This document shows positions 1 to 5,364 of a DNA stretch of 6,159 bases, one piece after another. The position numbers and the translations under genes were made by a program. The notes beneath the pieces were generated by a model. It did no database searches and had not been told where the DNA came from. It saw nothing but the letters and a program-made list of their open reading frames with translations. Source of the DNA: Bordetella parapertussis (GTDB lineage: Bacteria; Pseudomonadota; Gammaproteobacteria; Burkholderiales; Burkholderiaceae_C); assembly GCA_945871945.1 (NCBI GenBank), contig CAMBXY010000091.1:1-6159 (forward strand), read 5' to 3'. The first letter of the stretch is position 1; every line of letters starts with the position of its first letter.

Positions 1-129
1 AAAAACAGTGAGTTTCAGGAAGACTTGGCGCAGATCACCCCTTTGCATGTGTTGGGCGTGGGTTTGGTAGCAGGTTTGTTGTTTGTGATCGGGTTGATTG
101 TTGTGGTCAATCTGGTGGTTGCGAAATAA
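1..129 (+). CDS. DUF2970 family small membrane protein, 3' end only
   Basis: Reading frame 1 is open from the left edge to the TAA at 127-129 and gives 42 residues. The visible part is a short polar stretch (EFQEDLAQITPLHV) followed by one hydrophobic helix of about 24 residues and a short tail ending in VAK. A polar 'ED...ITPLHV' motif leading into a single C-terminal membrane helix is what I recognise as the DUF2970 family. Small proteins of this type are commonly encoded just upstream of cytochrome oxidase subunit III in Burkholderiales. The function is unknown; the location suggests a link to oxidase assembly, but that is inference. The start codon lies outside the window. The gene ends 11 bases before ctaE and is presumably co-transcribed with it. 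Confidence 0.8.
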   Translation, partial: KNSEFQEDLAQITPLHVLGVGLVAGLLFVIGLIVVVNLVVAK

Positions 130-130
130 A

Positions 131-135
131 AGGAG
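131..135 (+). promoter_or_regulatory. Ribosome binding site of ctaE
   Basis: AGGAG, within AAAAGGAG, lies five bases before the ATG at 141 and immediately after the stop of the preceding gene. It is a near-consensus Shine-Dalgarno sequence and fixes the ctaE start. It is the strongest such site in the window, consistent with a structural subunit being made in larger amounts than the assembly factors. Confidence 0.85.
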
Positions 136-140
136 TCGAG

Positions 141-1022
141 ATGAGCAGCACGTCCCACGGCACTACGCCACATTACTATGTACCCGAGCCTTCTCCCTAT
201 CCGGCCTTGGCTTCCTTAGGATTGTTTTTTGTCATTCTGGGTGCCAGCCAATGGATCAACGACATCAATTGGGGCAAGTATTCATTAATGCTGGGCATGG
301 TGATTTGGCTGGGCGTGTTGTTCAAATGGTTCAGCGCTGCCGTTACTGAGAGCGAATCTGGTCTTTACGGCCGCAAGATTGATCTCTCATTTCGCTGGAG
401 CATGAGCTGGTTCATCTTCTCTGAGGTGATGTTCTTTGGCGCTTTCTTCTCGGCGCTGTGGTGGGCACGTGCACACTCAGTGCCCATGTTGGCAGACCCT
501 GAAAATGCCTTGCTGTGGCCTGGCTTTAAAGCGGTTTGGCCCAGCATTGCGGCGGGTGCCACTGCCTCGCCTGCTGGCATCATTGAGCCCTTCCAAACAA
601 TGACGCCGTTTTGGTTGCCCACCATCAACACCGCTTTGTTGCTGAGCTCTGGCGTGACACTCACCATTGCCCACCATGCTTTGATCGCCAACCAGCGCGC
701 CAAGACCATTGCCTTCATGTGGCTCACCGTGGTTTTGGGTATCGTGTTCTTATTCGTTCAAGGCTACGAGTATTTCCATGCCTATCAAGATTTAAACCTC
801 AAGCTCACCTCCGGCATGTATGGCTCCACTTTCTACATGCTCACCGGCTTTCATGGTTTCCATGTGTTCGTTGGCATGTTGATGCTGCTGTTCATCACCT
901 TGCGCTTGCAAAAAGGCCATTTCACCTCTGAAAAACATTTTGGCTTCGAGGGTGCTGCTTGGTACTGGCACTTCGTTGACGTGGTGTGGTTAGGCTTGTA
1001 CATCTTGGTGTACTGGCTCTGA
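141..1022 (+). CDS. ctaE: Cytochrome c oxidase subunit III
   Basis: This 293-residue integral membrane protein is subunit III (CoxC/CtaE) of the aa3-type oxidase in the cytoplasmic membrane. It carries no metal centre; in the family it stabilises subunit I and supports proton uptake. The sequence shows the seven-helix pattern expected of the long form. Family signatures are SEVMFFGAFF around residues 94-103 (conserved Glu95), GYEY around 208-211 (Glu210), YGSTFYMLTGFHGFHVFVG at 227-245, and the C-terminal block FGFEGAAWYWHFVDVVWL at 267-284. The N-terminus (HYYVPEPSPYP) is typical of betaproteobacterial homologues. The ATG is set by the AGGAG just upstream. The gene is followed by a hairpin terminator and is the last gene of its transcription unit; genes for subunits I and II would be expected upstream, outside the window. 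Confidence 0.97.
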   Translation: MSSTSHGTTPHYYVPEPSPYPALASLGLFFVILGASQWINDINWGKYSLMLGMVIWLGVLFKWFSAAVTESESGLYGRKIDLSFRWSMSWFIFSEVMFFGAFFSALWWARAHSVPMLADPENALLWPGFKAVWPSIAAGATASPAGIIEPFQTMTPFWLPTINTALLLSSGVTLTIAHHALIANQRAKTIAFMWLTVVLGIVFLFVQGYEYFHAYQDLNLKLTSGMYGSTFYMLTGFHGFHVFVGMLMLLFITLRLQKGHFTSEKHFGFEGAAWYWHFVDVVWLGLYILVYWL

Positions 1023-1034
1023 GAAACTCAGTTC

Positions 1035-1068
1035 AAAACAAGGGCCGCTTTTGCGGCCCCTTTTGTTT
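1035..1068. terminator. Rho-independent terminator, probably bidirectional
   Basis: GGGCCGC at 1042-1048 pairs perfectly with GCGGCCC at 1053-1059 around a TTTT loop. An A-rich left flank (AAAACAA) and a T-rich right flank (TTTTGTTT, 1061-1068) extend the stem imperfectly and supply a U tract for plus-strand transcripts. Read on the minus strand the same element ends in TTGTTTTG, so it can also stop transcription from the converging gene at 1075-1305. It sits 19 bases after the ctaE stop and ends 6 bases before the converging gene's stop. Confidence 0.88.
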
Positions 1069-1074
1069 CAAGGT

Positions 1075-1305
1075 TTAAATGGGTCTTAAAGGAATACCGC
1101 TGGGCTGAATCCAACCCATTTTCCAAGACACCAAAATGCTGATGAACAACACCACAGAAATGCCGATTCGAAAAGCCAAGGCCTTGGCCATGGGGGAAGC
1201 CTTGGGCGCATCTTCGTTTTCTGGTTTGTTGCGAACCATGAAAAACAAGGCGGCGGCGAGGCTGGCCAAAATGCCTAAAAAGGCCAGAGCAATGAATAGT
1301 GTCAT
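1075..1305 (-). CDS. Twin-transmembrane protein, DUF2909 family
   Basis: The encoded protein is 76 residues with two hydrophobic helices (about residues 2-23 and 46-66), separated by a charged loop (MVRNKPENEDAPKASPMAKALAFR). It ends in WKMGWIQPSGIPLRPI. This matches the small DUF2909/'twin transmembrane protein' family often found beside oxidase genes in Burkholderiales; its function is unknown. The reading frame stays open well upstream on the minus strand, but the N-terminal extension would run through the coding region of SURF1. I chose the ATG at 1305 because the first helix begins right there and AAAGGA lies upstream. An alternative ATG at 1344 would add 13 residues and overlap SURF1. 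The gene is divergent from SURF1 and convergent with ctaE. A role in oxidase assembly is only inferred from location. Confidence 0.82.
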   Translation of the reverse strand: MTLFIALAFLGILASLAAALFFMVRNKPENEDAPKASPMAKALAFRIGISVVLFISILVSWKMGWIQPSGIPLRPI

Positions 1306-1307
1306 GC

Positions 1308-1313
1308 GGGTGA
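1308..1313 (+). promoter_or_regulatory. Shine-Dalgarno supporting a TTG start of SURF1
   Basis: GGGTGA lies 7 bases before the TTG at 1321. The SURF1 frame contains no ATG between the upstream in-frame stop (TAG at 1297-1299) and the first membrane helix, so this site is the main support for the non-ATG start. It lies inside the 15-base spacer between two divergent start codons. Confidence 0.6.
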
Positions 1314-1316
1314 TTA

Positions 1317-1322
1317 TCCTTT
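1317..1322 (-). promoter_or_regulatory. Shine-Dalgarno of the divergent twin-transmembrane gene
   Basis: On the minus strand AAAGGA lies 11 bases before the ATG at 1305, slightly far but usable. It overlaps the first two bases of the SURF1 start codon on the other strand, showing how tightly the two starts are packed. Confidence 0.5.
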
Positions 1323-2082
1323 GACTTTGATTAGCCCCACCCATGCACCGACTTTGCGAAGCCGCTTGTTTTGGGCTGTGCTGGCGGCGGTCTGCGTGGC
1401 CTTGACCCTGCGTTTGGGCTTTTGGCAACTTTCTCGCGCAGAGCAAAAAATTCAGCTGCAGCAAGCCATTGATCAACAAGCGCAATTGCCGCCACTGGGT
1501 TTGGCGCAGCTCACCCAAGACCCTTCTGCTTGGGCGCAAATACACAGGCGGGTGCAGTTGCAAGGTGAGTGGCTCAACGATAAAACCGTTTTTTTAGATA
1601 ACCGCGCTCACCATGGACGGGTGGGTTTTTGGGTGATGACGCCCTTGCGGTTGCAAGCCGGGCAGGTGGTGTGGGTGCAGCGTGGCTGGGTTGAGCGTGA
1701 TGCCCTAGATCCGCGCAAACTGCCCTCTTTGCCAGCACCCATAAACAACCAAGTCTTTCAGGCTCGTATCGCGCCGCCTCTGTCGCAAATTTTCGAGTTA
1801 GGCCGACCTGCTGCAAGCCTTGAAGAGAAACTTCCCCAAATCAGGGCTAATTTAGATCTCGCCCAAATGCAAGCGCTGGTGCAAGACAATGTGCGGGCGT
1901 TGGTAGTGCAAACCGGAGCCGATGGCGACAGCTTGCGTCGGGATTGGTTTGAAGTTGGCGTGACGGCAGACAAAAATCATGGTTACGCCTTTCAATGGTT
2001 TGCCCTCAGTGCACTGCTGGCATTTCTTTATCTCTGGTTTCAATGGATCAAAGCCCTGCTTTATGGCCGACAAACTAACTGA
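1321..2082 (+). CDS. SURF1 family cytochrome oxidase biogenesis protein
   Basis: This 253-residue protein helps insert heme A into oxidase subunit I at the cytoplasmic membrane. It has the family architecture: an N-terminal membrane helix (about 15-34), a large external domain, and a C-terminal helix (about 223-242). Signatures are LGFWQLSRAEQK at 32-43, LDNRAHHGRVGFWVMTPL at 92-109, VWVQRGWV at 117-124 and KNHGYAFQWFALSALLA at 218-234. The start is a TTG with GGGTGA seven bases upstream. The frame closes at TAG 1297-1299, no in-frame ATG lies before the first helix, and a second TTG at 1327 is a less likely alternative. It is the first gene of a five-gene assembly operon and overlaps the next gene by 20 bases. 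I see no clear promoter; it would have to lie inside the opposite-strand gene at 1075-1305. Confidence 0.94.
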   Translation: MTLISPTHAPTLRSRLFWAVLAAVCVALTLRLGFWQLSRAEQKIQLQQAIDQQAQLPPLGLAQLTQDPSAWAQIHRRVQLQGEWLNDKTVFLDNRAHHGRVGFWVMTPLRLQAGQVVWVQRGWVERDALDPRKLPSLPAPINNQVFQARIAPPLSQIFELGRPAASLEEKLPQIRANLDLAQMQALVQDNVRALVVQTGADGDSLRRDWFEVGVTADKNHGYAFQWFALSALLAFLYLWFQWIKALLYGRQTN

Positions 2083-2758
2083 TTCTTCCTCGCCCCAGCC
2101 CTTGGGTTTAACGGTGTACGACTTGCCCGAGCCTGGCGCGGTGGCGGAGGCCGATGCGCGGCAAACCACGGGTGGGCGCTTACGCATGTTGCTGGTTTTG
2201 CTGGTGTGTGCGGCACCTGTCATCGCCTCCTACCTGACTTTTTATGTGCTTCGCCCGCAAAGTTTGCGCAGTTTTGGCGAATTGGTTTTGCCCCCGGTTG
2301 CCATGCCAGACATACAAGCCACAGACTTGAAAGGCAATACAGTTCCACTTCGCAGCCTGCAAAAGCAGTGGTTGCTGGTCAGCGTCTCTGGCGGTGCTTG
2401 CGATAGCGCCTGCCAGCAAAATCTGTTTTTGCAGCGCCAGTCCCGCACAGCCTTGGGCCGAGAGCGCGACCGCACCGATTGGGTCTGGCTGATCACTGAC
2501 GATGCGCCCGTGGATGCGGCCTTGCTCGCCGGCTTGCAAGATGCTTTTGTCTTGCGTGTTCCCCAAGATGAAGTTGCCAAGTGGCTCAGACCCCAAGCCT
2601 CTCAAGCCTTGCCTGAGCATCTTTACTTGGTTGACCCCAAGGGTGACTGGATGATGCGTTTTCCAGCGAACTTACAAGTCGATCAAGCCCCACGCATGCG
2701 CAAGGACTGGGAGCGACTCTTACGCGCTGCGGTGTCTTGGGACAAAGCGGGACGCTGA
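2063..2758 (+). CDS. Sco-like membrane-anchored thioredoxin-fold protein, uncharacterised
   Basis: The protein has 231 residues: a polar N-terminus of about 38 residues, one membrane helix (about 40-62), then a domain of about 165 residues predicted outside the membrane. The domain resembles Sco/thioredoxin folds. It has a strand (QWLLVSVSGGAC), a C-x3-C pair (Cys113, Cys117, CDSAC), a DWVWLITD strand at 139-146, and LYLVDPKGDWMMRF at 187-200, matching the 'YLVDPxG' strand of Sco proteins. Unlike true Sco it lacks Pro after the second Cys and the Asp-His-Ser-Ala motif; its only nearby His (186) is two residues before the Tyr rather than five. Proteins of this type are often found between SURF1 and Cox15 and annotated as hypothetical. 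A redox or copper role in oxidase assembly is inference. The ATG at 2063 lies inside the end of SURF1 (20-base overlap) with only a weak Shine-Dalgarno, so coupled translation is likely. In-frame upstream codons also exist, but the ATG at 2063 gives the shorter and more plausible overlap. Confidence 0.83.
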   Translation: MADKLTDSSSPQPLGLTVYDLPEPGAVAEADARQTTGGRLRMLLVLLVCAAPVIASYLTFYVLRPQSLRSFGELVLPPVAMPDIQATDLKGNTVPLRSLQKQWLLVSVSGGACDSACQQNLFLQRQSRTALGRERDRTDWVWLITDDAPVDAALLAGLQDAFVLRVPQDEVAKWLRPQASQALPEHLYLVDPKGDWMMRFPANLQVDQAPRMRKDWERLLRAAVSWDKAGR

Positions 2759-2762
2759 CAGC

Positions 2763-3893
2763 ATGCAAGAAGTCGCACTTTTTAACCTCGAACCGATTCT
2801 GAGATTGCTGCTGCTGGCCGCCGTGGTGGCCATGGGGCCACTGGCATGGGTGTGGCTGCGACACCGCCACCATGATGTGCCGCAACGTGTTCACCACCTC
2901 ACCGCTCTCACCCTTTTCTTGTGTTTCGATTTGGTGCTGTTTGGCTCTTTCACCCGCTTGAGCGACTCTGGCTTGGGCTGTCCCGATTGGCCTGGCTGCT
3001 ATGGCTATATGTCGCCCTTGGGTGCGGGTGAAGCGATAGAAGCCGCGCAAAGCGCCATGCCCACTGGACCGGTCACACTCAGCAAAGCTTGGATAGAGAT
3101 GATTCATCGCTATTTGGCCATGACGGTGGGTGTGTTGATTTTGACGCTGGCGGTTTTTTCCTGGAAACGCGATAGAACCCTGTGGGCTTGGCCCACCCTC
3201 ACTTTGGTGTGGGTCTGTGTGCAAGGCGCTTTTGGCGCTTTAACCGTCACCATGAAGTTGTTCCCCGCCATCGTCAGCTTGCACTTGTTGGGCGGCATGT
3301 TGCTGCTGGTGTTGCTGTTGATTCAATTGCTGCGTCAGCGCCATGCGCTGTGGGCCGAGACGCGCTTGGCACTGCCCAGCAGCGTGCGCTGGTGGTTGAT
3401 GGCCACTGTGGGCTTGCTGCTGGTGCAAGTGGTGATGGGGGCTTGGGTCAGCTCCAACTATGCGGTCATGGCCTGTGACACTTACCCTAAGTGCCAAGGT
3501 GCTTGGTGGCCAGAGATGAACTTCGATAAAGGCTTCGAGCTGTGGCGGCATTTGGGGGTGGATGGCCTGGGCGAGGCTTTGCCCTTTCAGGCCTTAACCG
3601 CCATTCATTTTGTTCACCGCTGGCATGCGGTACCGGTGGCATTGTTGCTGCTGTGGTCGGCTTTTTTGTTGCACAAACACGGCCTGACGCTTCAAGCCAA
3701 AGGGCTGTGGCTGGTGCTTTTGTTGCAATTCATCACCGGTGTGTCTAATGCGGTGCTGGGTTGGCCTTTGCTGGCGGCCTTGCTTCACACCGCCAGCGCG
3801 GCGGGTTTGCTGATGTTGTTAAGCTGGTCTTTGGGGATCACCGAATCTCGATCTTCAAGGCATATCGCCACGACTTTTTCAAGGCCTGATTGA
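2763..3893 (+). CDS. ctaA: Heme A synthase (COX15/CtaA)
   Basis: This 376-residue polytopic membrane enzyme converts heme O to heme A by oxidising the C8 methyl group. It shows eight or so hydrophobic segments in two similar halves. Candidate heme-ligand histidines are His115 in EMIHR (with Glu112 in the conserved E-x2-H), His174 (SLHLLGG), His285 (IHFVHRWH) and His342 (LLHTASAAG). Two cysteine pairs lie in loops between helices: Cys73/Cys79 in [12 protein letters not shown] and Cys238/Cys244 in [10 protein letters not shown]. Such pairs are known in this family as disulfides that influence activity. [18 protein letters not shown] at 61-78 is a clear family signature. The ATG follows the previous stop by four bases, and the stop overlaps the ctaB start by one base (TGATG). 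The N-terminal 40 residues carry an extra hydrophobic helix followed by a basic HRHH stretch. Confidence 0.96.
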   Translation: MQEVALFNLEPILRLLLLAAVVAMGPLAWVWLRHRHHDVPQRVHHLTALTLFLCFDLVLFGSFTRLSDSGLGCPDWPGCYGYMSPLGAGEAIEAAQSAMPTGPVTLSKAWIEMIHRYLAMTVGVLILTLAVFSWKRDRTLWAWPTLTLVWVCVQGAFGALTVTMKLFPAIVSLHLLGGMLLLVLLLIQLLRQRHALWAETRLALPSSVRWWLMATVGLLLVQVVMGAWVSSNYAVMACDTYPKCQGAWWPEMNFDKGFELWRHLGVDGLGEALPFQALTAIHFVHRWHAVPVALLLLWSAFLLHKHGLTLQAKGLWLVLLLQFITGVSNAVLGWPLLAALLHTASAAGLLMLLSWSLGITESRSSRHIATTFSRPD

Positions 3894-4795
3894 TGAGAGC
3901 GCTTGCCAGTTTCATGCCCCTACGTTGGCAACAGTTCAATGCCCTTACCAAACCACGCGTGATTCAGTTGATCGTGTTTTGTGCACTCATCGGTATGGTC
4001 TTGGCCGTGCCCGGTGTGCCTTCCTGGCCTGATGTGCGCTTGGGCGCTATTGCGTGTTTGGGTATTTGGTTGGTCTCGGGAGCGGCTGCCGCCTTTAATT
4101 GCATTGTGGAAAAAGCTATCGATGCCCGCATGAAGCGCACCTCTTGGCGACCCACGGCCAAAGGCGAGTTAAGCGACCGCGAGACCTTGCTGTTTTCAGG
4201 CGTTTTATGCGTGTTGGGATCGGCCATTTTGTACATCTGGGTCAACCCCCTCACCATGTGGCTGACCTTCGCCACGTTTGTGGGCTACGCGATTGTTTAC
4301 ACCGTTATTTTGAAACCGCTGACACCGCAAAACATCGTCATTGGCGGTGCTTCGGGCGCCATGCCGCCGGTGTTGGGTTGGGCCGCCATGACCGGCGAGG
4401 TCAGCCCTGAATCCCTCATTTTGTGCCTGATTATTTTCTTGTGGACTCCGCCGCATTTTTGGGCCTTGGCTTTGTACCGGGTGGAGGATTACCGCAAGTC
4501 GGGTCTGCCCATGCTGCCTGTGACCCACGGCAACGAGTTCACACGCTTGCAAATTTTGCTCTACACCTTTGTGTTGTTGGCCGCATGCTTGATGCCCTTT
4601 GTTTACGGCATGAGTGGTTTGTTTTACCTAGTCATCGCACTCATTCTCAGCGTGATGTTCTGTGCCTACGCATGGGCGCTGTGGCGCAACTACTCTGATG
4701 AACTCGCCAAAAAAACCTTCAAATTTTCGCTCTACCACCTGAGTCTGCTGTTTCTCGCCTTTTTGATTGATCATTATTTGCCGGGGTCTGTATGA
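3893..4795 (+). CDS. ctaB: Protoheme IX farnesyltransferase (heme O synthase)
   Basis: This 300-residue polytopic UbiA-family prenyltransferase adds a farnesyl group to heme B to form heme O, the substrate of the preceding gene's product. Family motifs are visible. The first aspartate-rich region lies at 69-86, from Asn69 through Asp77, Met80 and Arg82-Thr83 to [22 protein letters not shown] runs over 144-163, and the second acidic region at 199-213 ([16 protein letters not shown]) is typical of CtaB/Cox10. Length is normal. The first motif of the central loop reads LKPLTPQN where many homologues have LKR. I chose the ATG at 3893, which overlaps the ctaA stop by one base and has AAGG (3881-3884) eight bases upstream. 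A TTG one codon earlier is possible but less likely. The stop overlaps the next start as ATGA. Confidence 0.97.
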   Translation: MRALASFMPLRWQQFNALTKPRVIQLIVFCALIGMVLAVPGVPSWPDVRLGAIACLGIWLVSGAAAAFNCIVEKAIDARMKRTSWRPTAKGELSDRETLLFSGVLCVLGSAILYIWVNPLTMWLTFATFVGYAIVYTVILKPLTPQNIVIGGASGAMPPVLGWAAMTGEVSPESLILCLIIFLWTPPHFWALALYRVEDYRKSGLPMLPVTHGNEFTRLQILLYTFVLLAACLMPFVYGMSGLFYLVIALILSVMFCAYAWALWRNYSDELAKKTFKFSLYHLSLLFLAFLIDHYLPGSV

Positions 4796-5364
4796 GGCGT
4801 TTTCTAGGCTTGTGCTTGGTGTTGCTGCTGCTGGCTTGTTCACCCGACAAGCCACGTTTTCAGTCCATCGATTTAACCGGCGCAGACTATGCCAAGGGCT
4901 TTTCTTTGCCCGACCCCACGGGTCAAACCCGCAGTTTGGCGGACTTCAAAGGCAAAGTGGTGATGGTGTTTTTTGGTTTCACCCAGTGTCCCGATTTTTG
5001 CCCCACCACCATGGGTGAAATGGCGCAGGTCAAGCAAAACTTAGGCGCCCAAGGCGACAAGATGCAAGCCATTTTCATCAGCTTGGACCCCGAGCGAGAC
5101 ACCCCTGAATTGCTGCAAACCTATATGGGCAATTTCGACTCCACATTTGTGGCACTGATTCCCTCTTTGACCGAGCTACCCGTCTTGGCCAAAGATTTCA
5201 AGATTTATTACAAAAAGGTGGGGGGCGCAAAGGGGGCCAGCTACACCCTAGACCACTCGGCGGGTACCTATATATATGACACCGAGGGACGCTTGCGGCT
5301 GTATGCCCGCTATGGGCAGGGCGTGGCGGCGTTGACCGCCGACGTTCAACAACTGCTTAAGTAA
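4792..5364 (+). CDS. SCO1/SenC family copper-binding lipoprotein
   Basis: This 190-residue thioredoxin-fold protein takes part in building the CuA centre of oxidase subunit II, as a copper donor, a thiol reductase, or both. The N-terminus is a lipoprotein signal: RR, a leucine-rich core, and lipobox LLAC with Cys16 as the predicted lipidated residue, placing the mature protein on the outer face of a membrane. Canonical copper ligands are present: Cys66 and Cys70 in [11 protein letters not shown] and His155 in [21 protein letters not shown] at 96-108 is also a Sco hallmark. The ATG overlaps the ctaB stop (ATGA) with GGGG (4783-4786) five bases upstream, so translation is probably coupled. It is the last gene of the assembly operon, and its end overlaps the converging rpoH by eight bases, with no terminator visible between them. 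Confidence 0.96.
   Translation: MRRFLGLCLVLLLLACSPDKPRFQSIDLTGADYAKGFSLPDPTGQTRSLADFKGKVVMVFFGFTQCPDFCPTTMGEMAQVKQNLGAQGDKMQAIFISLDPERDTPELLQTYMGNFDSTFVALIPSLTELPVLAKDFKIYYKKVGGAKGASYTLDHSAGTYIYDTEGRLRLYARYGQGVAALTADVQQLLK

Noticed and set aside
1136..1324. A 62-residue plus-strand frame whose TGA overlaps the SURF1 TTG start (TTGA), resembling a leader peptide coupled to SURF1.
   Set aside because: It lies opposite the recognisable twin-transmembrane gene, and its K/A/M-rich translation looks like the mirror of that gene. There is no family resemblance, and I see no convincing ribosome site.
1306..1563. N-terminal extension of the minus-strand gene at 1075-1305 to a 162-residue frame.
   Set aside because: The extension runs antisense through conserved SURF1 coding sequence and its translation is low-complexity and basic. 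The family protein begins at the first membrane helix at the ATG at 1305.
1818..1841. CTTGAAG ... CCCCAAAT inside SURF1, resembling a sigma-32 heat-shock promoter, tempting because rpoH is nearby.
   Set aside because: The spacing between the two elements is about 8 bases, too short for a sigma-32 promoter, and it lies mid-gene with no start downstream that needs it.
2586..3224. A long open minus-strand frame of 212 codons across the Sco-like/ctaA junction.
   Set aside because: It is antisense to two well-supported genes. The His/Gln-rich translation is a typical shadow of plus-strand coding sequence with biased third positions.
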